NCBI GenBank assembly: GCA_002339675.1
Contig: DDKB01000017.1
Location: 1,025,289 to 1,089,288 of the forward strand
DNA from: Stutzerimonas stutzeri
GTDB taxonomy: Bacteria > Pseudomonadota > Gammaproteobacteria > Pseudomonadales > Pseudomonadaceae
Direction: 5' to 3'
DNA: 64,000 nucleotides
Below are positions 43,434 through 51,413 of this stretch, in pieces (position 1 is the first letter of the stretch; each line of letters opens with the position of its first letter). Made by a program: the position numbers and the translations under genes. The notes beneath the pieces were generated by a model, which saw nothing but the letters and a program-made list of their open reading frames with translations, ran no database searches and had not been told where the DNA came from.

Positions 43434-43877
43434 TCAGGACGCGGCGAGTTGTTCCAGGGCGGCCTCCAATGCCAGGCGGTAGCCGCTGGCGCCAAGGCCG
43501 CAGATCACTCCTACCGCGACATCCGAGAAATAGGAGTGATGGCGGAAAGGTTCACGCTTGTGCACGTTGGACAGGTGCACTTCGATGAATGGGATGCTCA
43601 CCGCCAGCAGCGCGTCACGTAACGCGACGCTGGTGTGCGTGAAGGCGGCGGGATTGATCAGGATGAAGTCCACGCCTTCGTCGCGCGCGGCGTGAATGCG
43701 ATCGATCAGTTCGTATTCGGCGTTGGATTGCAGGTGCATCAGGTGGTGGCCGGCTTCGCGGGCCTGCTGCTCCAGGTCCCGGTTGATCTGCGCCAGGGTC
43801 ACCGCGCCGTAGACGCCGGGTTCGCGAGTGCCGAGCATATTCAGATTCGGGCCGTGGAGGACCAGAAACGTCGCCAT
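43434..43877 (-). CDS. aroQ: Type II 3-dehydroquinate dehydratase
   Basis: This 147-residue protein matches the dodecameric type II enzyme: LHGPNLNMLGTREPGVYG at the N-terminus with the catalytic Tyr, the INPAAFTHTSVALRDAL motif, and the EVHLSNVHKREPFRHHSYFS motif with the catalytic His. It makes 3-dehydroshikimate in the shikimate pathway. It is the first gene of the aroQ-accB-accC set. Confidence 0.96.
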   Translation of the reverse strand: MATFLVLHGPNLNMLGTREPGVYGAVTLAQINRDLEQQAREAGHHLMHLQSNAEYELIDRIHAARDEGVDFILINPAAFTHTSVALRDALLAVSIPFIEVHLSNVHKREPFRHHSYFSDVAVGVICGLGASGYRLALEAALEQLAAS

Positions 43878-43939
43878 GAAAGTTCCTTGTTGTTCTGTCC
43901 GGACGGCGCCTCCAGGGGAGGGCGGCGGTGAGGGGAAAA

Positions 43940-43969
43940 ACTATGCCCGAAGCGGGGGCTGACTGTCCA
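43940..43969 (-). promoter_or_regulatory. Candidate promoter of aroQ-accB-accC
   Basis: On the minus strand TGGACA (43969-43964) and CATAGT (43945-43940) are 18 bases apart. The -35 lies within a short palindrome, GACTG-TC-CAGTC (43961-43972). Confidence 0.45.
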
Positions 43970-44030
43970 GTCATGTCTCATTCGGCGTAAATGCCGTCAT
44001 TATGACTGGAGATTGCCGCAGGGAAGGAGT

Positions 44031-45812
44031 CTAGAGAGCGGCTTGCGCGCGACTCAGCTGTTCACCGAAGCCGCTGGCGTCTATTTCGCCGACGACCCGT
44101 GCGTCGGCCAGCTCCCGGCCGCTGCGGTCGAAAAACAGCACGGCGGGCGGGCCGAACAGTTTGTAGCGGTCGAGCAGCTGGCGTTGCTCAGCGTTGCTCT
44201 CGGTGATGTCGAAGCGAACCAGGCGATAGGCGGCCAGGCGCGGGGCGATCTGCGCATCGGCGAATACCTCGCGCTCGATTACCTTGCAGCTGATGCACCA
44301 GTCGGCATACCAGTCGAGCATCAACGGCTGGCCTGCTGCGCGCGCGGCCTGGAACTGCGCGTCGAGCTGCGCCGGCGTGGTGACGGTTTGCCACGCATCG
44401 GCAGCCGCAGGCGACGCAACCGCGGACGACGAAAGCGCCGGCAGGGGCCGCAGCGGATCGGTGCTTCCCTGCAGGGCACCCACCCACGCCGCCAGGGCAT
44501 AGACCATCAGGGCCAGGCCGCACAGCTGTGCCAGTTTTTCCCGAGCGGTCTTGCGGGTGAATTCGAGGGTGCCGAGAAACAGTGCGGTGCCGGCGGCCAG
44601 CAGTCCCCACAGCCCCAGCGCCAGCGGGCCGGGCAGGACGCGCTCGAGCATCCAGACAGCGACCGCCAACAGCAAGACGCCGAAGACATTGCGCACGGTA
44701 ACCATCCACGGGCCGCTTTTGGGCAGTAGCGCGCCCCCGCCAATGGCGAACAGGACCAGCGGGGTACCCATCCCGAGCCCGAGGGCGAACAGCTTCAGGC
44801 CGCCGCCCAGCGCGTCGCCGCTGGCACTGATATAGAGCAGCGCGCCTGCCAGCGGCGCCGAGACGCAGGGTGACACCAGCAGGCTGGATACCGCGCCGAG
44901 CAGCGCGGCGCCCATGAACGAGCCGCCCCTGGCATTGCCGGCGATGCGTTCGAGGCGGTAGCCGACGGCTTGCGGCAGGCGCAGCTCGAACAGGCCGAAC
45001 ATGGCCAGTGCGAAGGCGACGAAAAACAACGCGAAGGGCACCAGGATCCAGGCCGACTGCAGGCGCGCCTGGAGGTTGAGTTCGGCACCGAACACGCCCA
45101 TCAGCGCACCGAGCACGGCGAACCCGGCCGCCATTGGCAGCACGTAGGCCAGCGCGAGGAGAAAACTGCGCATGCCGCCGATCTCGCCCCGTAGCACCAC
45201 CCCCGAGAGGATGGGCAGCATGGGCAGTACGCAGGGGGTGAAGGTCAGCCCCAGGCCGGCAAGAAAGAACAGCGCCACCGAGCGCCACATGGCCGGTGTA
45301 TCGCTCGCCACCGGCGGCTCGGCGGTCCTGGCCGAGGCGGCGGCCTCCGGTGTGGAGGCTTCGATGTCGAAGGATTCGGTTTCTGGTGGGTAGCACAGGC
45401 CCTTGTCGGCGCAGCCCTGGTAGCCCACCTGTAGTTTGAACGGCAAACCCTGCGGGTTACGGACCGGGACGTCGACATCCAGCACACCGTAATAGACCTC
45501 GACCTCGCCGAAGTAGTCGTCTGTCTTGTGCTTGCCTTCGGGCAGCGTCGCGTCGCCTATCGTGACGCCCGGCGTAGCGGTGGTGAACTGAAAACGGTGA
45601 CGGTAGAGGTAGTAGCCTTCGGCGGCAACGAAGCGCAGCTTGACCCGATCCGGCGTTGCCTCCACCACGCTCAGGCGAAACGCTTCGCGCACCGGCAGGA
45701 AATCGGCGCTGTTGTTGAGGCCGCCGAGGGTCGGGCTGGGACGGCTATCGAACAGGCCGGCAGCGGCAGGAAGGGCGAACAACAGGATCAGCAGACTCAG
45801 CAAACGGCGCAT
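44031..45812 (-). CDS. dsbD: Thiol:disulfide interchange protein DsbD
   Basis: The protein of about 593 residues has a signal peptide, a periplasmic alpha domain (CADKGLCYPPETE), an eight-segment membrane beta domain (with FTPCVLPMLPIL and VSPCVSAPLAGALL Cys motifs) and a C-terminal thioredoxin-like gamma domain with ADWCISCK (the E. coli form is CVACK). It passes electrons from cytoplasmic thioredoxin to periplasmic partners. Start choice is uncertain: ATG 45812 fits a GAG site and the signal peptide, while ATGs at 45818 and 45851 are alternatives. Confidence 0.93.
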   Translation of the reverse strand: MRRLLSLLILLFALPAAAGLFDSRPSPTLGGLNNSADFLPVREAFRLSVVEATPDRVKLRFVAAEGYYLYRHRFQFTTATPGVTIGDATLPEGKHKTDDYFGEVEVYYGVLDVDVPVRNPQGLPFKLQVGYQGCADKGLCYPPETESFDIEASTPEAAASARTAEPPVASDTPAMWRSVALFFLAGLGLTFTPCVLPMLPILSGVVLRGEIGGMRSFLLALAYVLPMAAGFAVLGALMGVFGAELNLQARLQSAWILVPFALFFVAFALAMFGLFELRLPQAVGYRLERIAGNARGGSFMGAALLGAVSSLLVSPCVSAPLAGALLYISASGDALGGGLKLFALGLGMGTPLVLFAIGGGALLPKSGPWMVTVRNVFGVLLLAVAVWMLERVLPGPLALGLWGLLAAGTALFLGTLEFTRKTAREKLAQLCGLALMVYALAAWVGALQGSTDPLRPLPALSSSAVASPAAADAWQTVTTPAQLDAQFQAARAAGQPLMLDWYADWCISCKVIEREVFADAQIAPRLAAYRLVRFDITESNAEQRQLLDRYKLFGPPAVLFFDRSGRELADARVVGEIDASGFGEQLSRAQAAL

Positions 45813-45884
45813 GGTCATCTCACGGCTGGCGGTGACGGCAATCATACCCAACGTGGCGGATCGTCGCTCGGGTGCAACGTCGCA

Positions 45885-46208
45885 CTATGGGGAGGTTGCC
45901 AGCCAGACCGCGCCGTCGCGTTCGATCGCAGGCAGCGACCGCAGCGCCTGGCCGGCGCAAGGGCCGGCGACGCACTCGCCGCTATCGATGAGGAACAGCG
46001 CGCCGTGTGTGGCGCACTGGATCAGGCTGCCGCTGCTGTCCAGGAACTGGTCGGCCTGCCACTCGAGGGGGATGCCGCGGTGCGGGCAGCGGTTCTCATA
46101 GACATGCAGCCTGCCCTCGCGGCGGACCGCGAGCAGCCGCTGGCCGTCGATATCGAAGCCCTTGCTTTGGCCTTCGGGGACTTCGTCGCAGCTGCACAAT
46201 CGAATCAT
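45885..46208 (-). CDS. Rieske [2Fe-2S] ferredoxin-like protein
   Basis: The 107-residue protein has both halves of the Rieske cluster site, CPHRGIPLEW and CATHGALF, on a small soluble domain with no signal or membrane anchor. It resembles the stand-alone ferredoxin components of oxygenase systems, but no oxygenase gene is adjacent, so its partner is unknown. The start follows AAGGA by seven bases. A Fur-like sequence lies just upstream, so iron control is possible. It is 72 bases from the dsbD start. Confidence 0.85.
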   Translation of the reverse strand: MIRLCSCDEVPEGQSKGFDIDGQRLLAVRREGRLHVYENRCPHRGIPLEWQADQFLDSSGSLIQCATHGALFLIDSGECVAGPCAGQALRSLPAIERDGAVWLATSP

Positions 46209-46221
46209 TCTGGGTTCCTTA

Positions 46222-46240
46222 GAAAATTACCGTGATTATC
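46222..46240. promoter_or_regulatory. Fur-box-like sequence
   Basis: The 19 bases match the palindromic Fur consensus at 13 of 19 positions by hand count. It lies between the divergent Rieske gene and the heme ABC permease gene and could control either. It overlaps no clear -10/-35 pair that I can define. Confidence 0.4.
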
Positions 46241-46242
46241 AC

Positions 46243-46288
46243 GCAAACGCGCTGCGCCGGCCGGTTGACCGCAGCGTCCAGCGTTTGC
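46243..46288. repeat. Bulged inverted repeat at the edge of the heme locus
   Basis: GCAAACGC at 46243-46250 pairs with GCGTTTGC at 46281-46288, and GCTGCG at 46251-46256 pairs with CGCAGC at 46270-46275. A five-base bulge (46276-46280) lies on one side. In all 14 pairs form around a 13-base loop. There is no T run, so it is not a plain terminator. Confidence 0.65.
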
Positions 46289-46441
46289 CGTCGGTGTGCT
46301 TATCACGCGCATGACCGTGGCCAGCGCTGCCTCTCGCGAGCTGCGGTGGTGCGGGCGGTCCGGATACGGCTGCGGGCCGTTTAGCGCTGGCATCGCCGCA
46401 AGCAGGCTCTTATCCTTCGGTTCGACTTCTGACCGGCGGCC

Positions 46442-47476
46442 ATGATGATCCTCCCGATGCGTTCCGCGCGCCCCCTGTTCCTTGTGCTGGGCCTGCTCTG
46501 GCTGATCGCTTTCTGGCTGTCGCTGGCGATGGGGCCGGTTGCGTTGACGCTGGAGCAGACGTTTCGGGCACTGCTGCGCTTGGCGGAAATAGGCGATGCG
46601 GACTCTCAGGCCGCGTTGATCGTCGGCCAGATACGCTTGCCACGGGCGCTGCTGGGAGTGTGTGTTGGCACGGTGCTGGCACTGTCGGGCGTTGCGATGC
46701 AGGGCCTGTTTCGCAACCCACTGGCCGATCCAGGCCTGATCGGCGTGTCCAGCGGCGCCGCACTGGGCGCATCGGTGGCGATCGTCTGGGGCCAACTGCG
46801 AGGCGGCGTTCCGGTGATGCTGGCGCCTTATCTGGTGTCCCTCTGCGCCTTTCTCGGTGGCCTGGGTGTCACAGCGCTAGTCTACCGCTTCGGTCGGCGT
46901 GACGGTCGCAGCGATGTGACCACCATGTTGCTCGCCGGGGTCGCGCTGACCGCTTTGGCGGGCGCGACTATCGGCCTGTTCAGCTATCTGGCCGACGACG
47001 GCGCGCTGCGCACCTTGACCTTCTGGAACCTGGGCAGTCTCAATGGGGCGAGCTACGCGCGCCTATGGCCAATGCTCGCGGTGGCGCTGGCCGTGACCTG
47101 CTGGTTGCCGCGCCGGGCGCACGCCTTGAATGTACTGCTGCTGGGCGAATCCGAAGCCCGGCATCTGGGGGTCGACGTGGAGCGGTTGAAGCGCGATGTC
47201 GTGTTATGCACGGCACTGGGCGTGGGAGCCGCTGTGGCCGCTGCGGGCATGGTTGGCTTTGTCGGGCTGGTCGTCCCGCATCTGGTGCGGCTGATGGTCG
47301 GACCGGATCACCGTGTCCTGCTGCCGGCCTCAGCCCTGGCCGGTGGCAGTTTGGTACTGCTGGCCGATCTGCTGGCGCGCCTCCTGCTGGCGCCGGCCGA
47401 GCTGCCGATCGGCATTGTCACGGCGCTGCTCGGTGCGCCCGTGTTTCTCTATCTGTTGCTGCGCGGGCCGCGCTGA
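46442..47476 (+). CDS. hmuU: FecCD-family ABC permease, probably for heme (HmuU/PhuU)
   Basis: The 344-residue protein has about ten transmembrane segments and the family motifs IRLPRALLGVCVGTVLALSG, GLFRNPLADPGLIGVSSGAA and GFVGLVVPHLVRLMVGPDH. It forms the membrane channel of an ABC importer. Heme as substrate is inferred from the next gene and the ChaN/PhuW lipoprotein. The usual periplasmic binding protein, receptor and heme-handling gene are not upstream. No good ribosome site is seen; ATGs at 46442, 46445 and 46457 are all possible starts. Confidence 0.85.
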   Translation: MMILPMRSARPLFLVLGLLWLIAFWLSLAMGPVALTLEQTFRALLRLAEIGDADSQAALIVGQIRLPRALLGVCVGTVLALSGVAMQGLFRNPLADPGLIGVSSGAALGASVAIVWGQLRGGVPVMLAPYLVSLCAFLGGLGVTALVYRFGRRDGRSDVTTMLLAGVALTALAGATIGLFSYLADDGALRTLTFWNLGSLNGASYARLWPMLAVALAVTCWLPRRAHALNVLLLGESEARHLGVDVERLKRDVVLCTALGVGAAVAAAGMVGFVGLVVPHLVRLMVGPDHRVLLPASALAGGSLVLLADLLARLLLAPAELPIGIVTALLGAPVFLYLLLRGPR

Positions 47477-48243
47477 TGTTGCGTGCGGAAGGTATTGGCG
47501 TGCGCCGGGGGGCGCAGACGGCGCTCGACGGCGTCGACGTGCAGCTGGCGGCCGGTGAGATGCTGGGCGTGCTGGGCCCCAATGGGGCCGGCAAGAGCAC
47601 ACTGCTCGGGGCGCTCAGTGGCGAGCTGGCGCTGTGCGCCGGGCAGGTCTGGCTTCACGAGGCAGCGGTCAGCGCCTGGGCTGGGACTGATCGTGCGCGC
47701 CGCCTAGCGGTGCTACCGCAGCGTCCGAGCCTAGGCTTTGGCTTTCGCGTCGACGAGGTTGTCGCCCTGGGGCGGTTGCCCCACGCCAGCGGCATGGCGG
47801 CGGATCGCCTCATCGTCACGGCTGCGCTGGAAGCCGCCGATGTGGCGCATCTCGCGAATCGAAATTACCTGGCGTTGTCCGGCGGAGAACAACAGCGGGT
47901 GCACCTCGCGCGGGTGCTGGCGCAACTCTGGCCGGGCAGCGCGGGACAGGTATTGCTGCTCGACGAGCCCACCGCGATGCTCGACCCGCTGCACCAGCAC
48001 AGCGTGCTGCTCACGGTGCGCCGCTTCGTGGAGGGCGGCGGGGCTGCGCTGGTAATCTTGCATGATCTGAATCTGGCGGCGCGCTATTGCGATCGCCTGT
48101 TGCTGCTAGCCGACGGGCGCACGTACCTCGCCGGCACGCCGCAAGAGGTGTTGCAGGCCGAACCGCTGAAAACGGTGTTCGGTCTGGATGTACTGATCCA
48201 CCGTCACCCGGAGCGGGGTCACCCGCTGGTCATCCCACGCTGA
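47476..48243 (+). CDS. hmuV: Heme ABC transporter ATP-binding protein (HmuV/PhuV)
   Basis: The 255-residue ABC ATPase starts at ATG 47476, overlapping the permease stop by one base. It has the Walker A GPNGAGKST, signature LSGGEQQRV, Walker B VLLLDEPTAM and H-loop VILHDLNLA. The two genes are coupled and form one importer. Sequence type and location beside phuW and prrF support heme rather than cobalamin or siderophore. The frame is open far upstream but only as a permease shadow. Confidence 0.88.
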   Translation: MLRAEGIGVRRGAQTALDGVDVQLAAGEMLGVLGPNGAGKSTLLGALSGELALCAGQVWLHEAAVSAWAGTDRARRLAVLPQRPSLGFGFRVDEVVALGRLPHASGMAADRLIVTAALEAADVAHLANRNYLALSGGEQQRVHLARVLAQLWPGSAGQVLLLDEPTAMLDPLHQHSVLLTVRRFVEGGGAALVILHDLNLAARYCDRLLLLADGRTYLAGTPQEVLQAEPLKTVFGLDVLIHRHPERGHPLVIPR

Positions 48244-48253
48244 GGAACCCACG

Positions 48254-49117
48254 ATGCGATTGCTGCTGCTCCTTGCCTTGCTGCTGCCGGTTGCCTGCCA
48301 GTCGGTACCGCCGGACCCCGTCGGTTCTGAACAGCCGCCGCCAGGCCGGATCGTCGACCTGCGCAGCGGGCGGACGCTGTCGGCAGGGCAGCTGGTCGAT
48401 AGTCTGTCACGCGCCGACCGGGTGCTCGTGGGGGAGCGGCATGACAACCCCGTTCACCATCAGGTGCAGCGCTGGCTGCTCGAGGCACTGGCGCAGCGGC
48501 GCAAGCCGGGCAGCCTGTTGCTGGAAATGCTCAATCCCGACCAGCAAAGGCGGGTGTCAGGGGTGCAGGCGTCAGCTGTACGGGGAACGTGGCCGGACGA
48601 GCTGCCGGGTGCCCTGGCGTGGCAGCCCGGCTGGCCCTGGTCGCTCTATGGGCCGCTCGTACGCTACGCCTTGGCCCAGCCGTATCCGCTGCGCGCGGCC
48701 AACCTCGACCGAGCGGAGATCAGCGCGAGCTACCGGCAGGTTCCGTCAGTGACCGGTGCGGCCGCCGAGCCGGCCGTACAGGCCGCCATACGCGAACAGA
48801 TCCGGGTGTCCCACTGCAACATGCTGCCCGAAGCCGAGGTGCCGGCGATGCTCGCCGTGCAGCAGCAGCGTGATCGCAGGATGGCCGACAGGATGGACGC
48901 GGCGCCGAAGCCGGCTGTGTTGTTTGCCGGCGCTTTCCATGTCCGGCGCGACCTGGGCGTGCCGCTGCATCTGGCAGCAGCAGGGGCCGCTACGCGCGTG
49001 TTGATGCTTGCGGAGCAGGGGGAGGTTGTGACGGCAGCACAGGCGGACTACGCCTGGTTTACCTCGGCGCCGCGACGTGAGGAGGGTTGTGCGGCGTTTC
49101 GTCGGGCGGACCGCTGA
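48254..49117 (+). CDS. phuW: ChaN-family heme-associated lipoprotein (PhuW)
   Basis: The 287-residue protein has a lipoprotein signal (LLLALLLPVAC, Cys about residue 15) and a ChaN domain with LVGERHDNPVHH near the start and a VLFAGAFHVRRDLGVP motif near the end. ChaN-type proteins are iron-regulated lipoproteins that bind heme as dimers. It ends the phuU-phuV-phuW order known from Pseudomonas and is followed by the PrrF small RNA gene on the opposite strand. Confidence 0.82.
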   Translation: MRLLLLLALLLPVACQSVPPDPVGSEQPPPGRIVDLRSGRTLSAGQLVDSLSRADRVLVGERHDNPVHHQVQRWLLEALAQRRKPGSLLLEMLNPDQQRRVSGVQASAVRGTWPDELPGALAWQPGWPWSLYGPLVRYALAQPYPLRAANLDRAEISASYRQVPSVTGAAAEPAVQAAIREQIRVSHCNMLPEAEVPAMLAVQQQRDRRMADRMDAAPKPAVLFAGAFHVRRDLGVPLHLAAAGAATRVLMLAEQGEVVTAAQADYAWFTSAPRREEGCAAFRRADR

Positions 49118-49137
49118 CACGGGACTTTTCGGCAGGC

Positions 49138-49248
49138 AAAAAAAGACCCGGCAAGAGCCGGGTCAAAAACCGTGATTAGCCTGATGAGGAGATAACCTGA
49201 AAGTCCGACTGCCTGAGCTTTCAGCTTATCGCTGATCTCGCGACCAGT
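49138..49248 (-). ncRNA. prrF: PrrF-type iron-responsive small RNA
   Basis: On the minus strand a transcript of about 111 bases would begin near 49248 (ACTGGTCGCGAG), carry the conserved antisense core (CTTTCAGGTTATCTCCTC, then CATCAGGCTAATCACGG) and end at a GACCCGGC/GCCGGGTC hairpin with seven T residues (49164-49138). I recognise this as PrrF, which under iron starvation represses non-essential iron proteins such as SodB and TCA enzymes. The location between phuW and the cbpA gene matches P. aeruginosa, where two tandem copies exist. Only one is present here. The hairpin has flanking A and T runs, so it can also terminate phuW transcripts. Confidence 0.9.
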
Positions 49249-49251
49249 GGT

Positions 49252-49283
49252 GTTAATAATAACGATTCGCGTTTAACTGTCAA
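49252..49283 (-). promoter_or_regulatory. PrrF promoter with overlapping Fur-like box
   Basis: On the minus strand TTGACA (49283-49278) and TATTAT (49261-49256) are 16 bases apart, a strong promoter. A sequence matching the Fur consensus at 13 of 19 positions by hand count (49252-49270) covers the -10, so iron-loaded Fur should block transcription. Confidence 0.8.
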
Positions 49284-49289
49284 CCCTTC

Positions 49290-49320
49290 CATGTCCTCAA
49301 TTTCTGCGGACATGTTTTTT
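49290..49320 (+). terminator. Stem-loop with T run, plus-strand orientation
   Basis: CATGTCC (49290-49296) pairs with GGACATG (49308-49314) around an 11-base loop and is followed by six T residues. It would stop plus-strand transcripts before they run antisense into cbpA. Confidence 0.65.
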
Positions 49321-49324
49321 ATCG

Positions 49325-50122
49325 TTAGGCTGAAAGCGGAAGGCGCAGCTGCGTGACTTCCTTGTTCAGCAGGTCGATGCGCCTGGCCATACTTTCTATC
49401 AGGCTGTGGGCAATCTTCGGGTTGCTCTGCATCAGGCTGAGGAACTGGTCCTTGGGAATCAACATGACGGTGCAGGGCGCGGTGGCGACGACGGTAGCGC
49501 TGCGTTTCTCCTGGGTGAACACCGCCATGGCGCCGAAGATTTCGTCTCTCTGCACATCGCCGACCTTCTGCCCGTCGACCCGCGCCTCTGCATGCCCCTC
49601 GATGATGATGAATACGTTATCCGCGTCATCGCCCTGATGGATTAGCTCTTCGCCAGTGGCGAAATGCTGGAAGCCGGTGGTGGGGTGGATCTCAGGTTGC
49701 TTCAAGCGTGCCAGTGCATCCGACAGCAACGCGGTCTGGCCAATGAGGTACTGGGTGAACAGCTCCTGTCGACGTGCGTCGGCATGGATGTGTTGAAACA
49801 CCGCACTACGGCCGTACGGCACCAGGTGAATCGACTCGTCGCTGCGGTACCGGCATAGTGGAAGCTCGATGCCCTGGCGCAAGCCGAACAGGTCGCCTTC
49901 CTGCATATAGAACAGGGGACGTTCGTCTACCAGCGCGTGGAGCAGGCCGCTTTCGATCACGAACAGCTGTTGTTCGGGCAGGGCCTGCGCCAGATCGTCC
50001 GAGCCCTTTATTTCGATTGCCGGTCCCGCCGGCTGCAAACCTTCCAGCAGTTGCGCGGGAATGCTCTGCAGACGACTGATCAGTTGCCCGGCATATGCCG
50101 GTTGTTCTCCGAGTAGATACAT
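49325..50122 (-). CDS. cbpA: Cyclic-nucleotide-binding protein CbpA
   Basis: The 265-residue protein has an N-terminal domain (about 1-145) with a degenerate cNMP-like fold (LFVIESGLLHALVDERPLFYMQEGDLF) and a second cyclic-nucleotide-binding domain (about 150-250) with the phosphate-binding EIFGAMAVFTQEKRSATVVA stretch. There is no helix-turn-helix. It corresponds to CbpA of P. aeruginosa, a cAMP-binding protein whose gene also borders prrF. The ATG at 50122 follows AGGAA by seven bases. Confidence 0.82.
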   Translation of the reverse strand: MYLLGEQPAYAGQLISRLQSIPAQLLEGLQPAGPAIEIKGSDDLAQALPEQQLFVIESGLLHALVDERPLFYMQEGDLFGLRQGIELPLCRYRSDESIHLVPYGRSAVFQHIHADARRQELFTQYLIGQTALLSDALARLKQPEIHPTTGFQHFATGEELIHQGDDADNVFIIIEGHAEARVDGQKVGDVQRDEIFGAMAVFTQEKRSATVVATAPCTVMLIPKDQFLSLMQSNPKIAHSLIESMARRIDLLNKEVTQLRLPLSA

Positions 50123-50226
50123 GGCGGCATTCCTTCGACAAGCGGCTGACAGGGGCGGAGCGCGGGGCGTGCCTACATTAAGACGGGGCGAAGCAGGAGT
50201 AAATCGCGCCCGCTGGAGGTTGTGAG

Positions 50227-50499
50227 CTAGCTCTTGTCTGGACGCTCGGCGCCTGTCACATGCTTGTTCAGTTCGAGTTTCCGTGCATTGGGCAGATCTT
50301 TCCAGTTGATGTCCTGCAGCGCACCCTCGATGGCGTAGAGCAACACCCGGGATGCGCTGAAGCCACGCGTCTTCACGGCCTGGTAGGCGCTGACGGCGCC
50401 CAGCCGGCGCAGGTCGTCCGCCGTGTGGATACCCGATGCGTGCAGCCACTGTGCGGAGGTCTTGCCGAGGTTTTTCAAGGCCAGCAGTTCGTCGTGCAT
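50227..50499 (-). CDS. TfoX C-terminal-domain (helix-hairpin-helix) protein
   Basis: The 90-residue protein starts at ATG 50499, five bases after AGGAG. The segment LKNLGKTSAQWLHASGIHTADDL followed by LGAVSAYQAVK and SRVLLYAIEGAL is the C-terminal domain of TfoX/Sxy, a helical DNA-binding-like module. The N-terminal TfoX domain is absent, so a role in competence should not be assumed. It overlaps the end of the upstream methyltransferase gene by 25 bases. Confidence 0.8.
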   Translation of the reverse strand: MHDELLALKNLGKTSAQWLHASGIHTADDLRRLGAVSAYQAVKTRGFSASRVLLYAIEGALQDINWKDLPNARKLELNKHVTGAERPDKS

Positions 50500-51260
50500 G
50501 GAGGCTCCTGTCGGCCCGGATAACCGGCAATGAAGTGAAGCGGCCAGCGGATCGGGCGACGCGAGGCAGGTAGGCCCCAACGCTGCGCGAATTCGGTTTC
50601 CCACTCAGCGACCGGGTCGCGACCTTGCACGCGCTGCCACTGCTTTACCGCCGACCAGGTGCGCAGATAGCCCAGCAGCTGAGCAAGGCTCCAGTGGGCC
50701 TCGATCGTGAAGTCGGGTGGAATCAGCGGCACGAACGGCGGGTGGATGTCGCGGTAGCCCGCATCGACACTTGCGCGGCCGGGGGGCCAATAGTCGGCCA
50801 GGGTGTCGCTGTGGAGCCGGTCGATGCATTCATCGAGCGCAGAGTCGATGCGCGGCAGGCTGTAGCACCAGGCGCAGAACAACCCATCGGCGGTCAATAC
50901 GCGCCTCGCTTCGGCGAAGAACGACGGCGTGGCGAACCAGTGCAGTGCCTGCGCGACAACCATCAGGTCGGCAGTCCCGTCGCGCAGCGGCAGGCGATCG
51001 GCATGGGCGACGACGCGTTGCGCGTCACCCCAGCCTGACGCGCCGCCAAGCTGGTCGCCGCTGGCATCGCAGGCCAGCACCTGGGCGAAACGGCCCAGCA
51101 AAGGGATAGTCGCCTGGCCGGTGCCGCAGGCGACGTCGATGGCGACCCGGGTCCGTGGGGCATGCTGCGCCAGCCACGTGAATAACGGGTCCGGGTAGGT
51201 GGGGCGATACCGTGCGTAATCGTCCGAGCGCATCGAGAACAGGCGAACACTGTCACCCAT
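50475..51260 (-). CDS. Class I SAM-dependent methyltransferase
   Basis: The 261-residue protein has SAM motif I VAIDVACGTGQATIPLL (about residues 39-55), a second Asp motif VLACDASGDQL and a post-I region ALHWFATPSFFAEARRVL. This is the UbiE/Coq5-like small-molecule methyltransferase type; the substrate cannot be told from the sequence. Its 3' end overlaps the TfoX-domain gene, suggesting coupled expression. Confidence 0.8.
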   Translation of the reverse strand: MGDSVRLFSMRSDDYARYRPTYPDPLFTWLAQHAPRTRVAIDVACGTGQATIPLLGRFAQVLACDASGDQLGGASGWGDAQRVVAHADRLPLRDGTADLMVVAQALHWFATPSFFAEARRVLTADGLFCAWCYSLPRIDSALDECIDRLHSDTLADYWPPGRASVDAGYRDIHPPFVPLIPPDFTIEAHWSLAQLLGYLRTWSAVKQWQRVQGRDPVAEWETEFAQRWGLPASRRPIRWPLHFIAGYPGRQEPPCTTNCWP

Positions 51261-51413
51261 GGGCTGGGTCCGTTCGCAGTAGTGGCTGGGCGAAGTCTGG
51301 CATTGAGGCGGCGTCCGATAACTGACTTCAGCCAGTATAGAAGCCCCGTCGCGTTCTGCTCCTGTCGGCTCCGGGCGGGACCGGCGCTGCCCTGTGCCGG
51401 ACCCCGCGCGGCG

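Noticed and set aside
46240..46440. Cobalamin riboswitch ahead of the FecCD permease
   Set aside because: No B12-box-like sequence was found, and the neighbouring lipoprotein and PrrF point to heme or iron instead.
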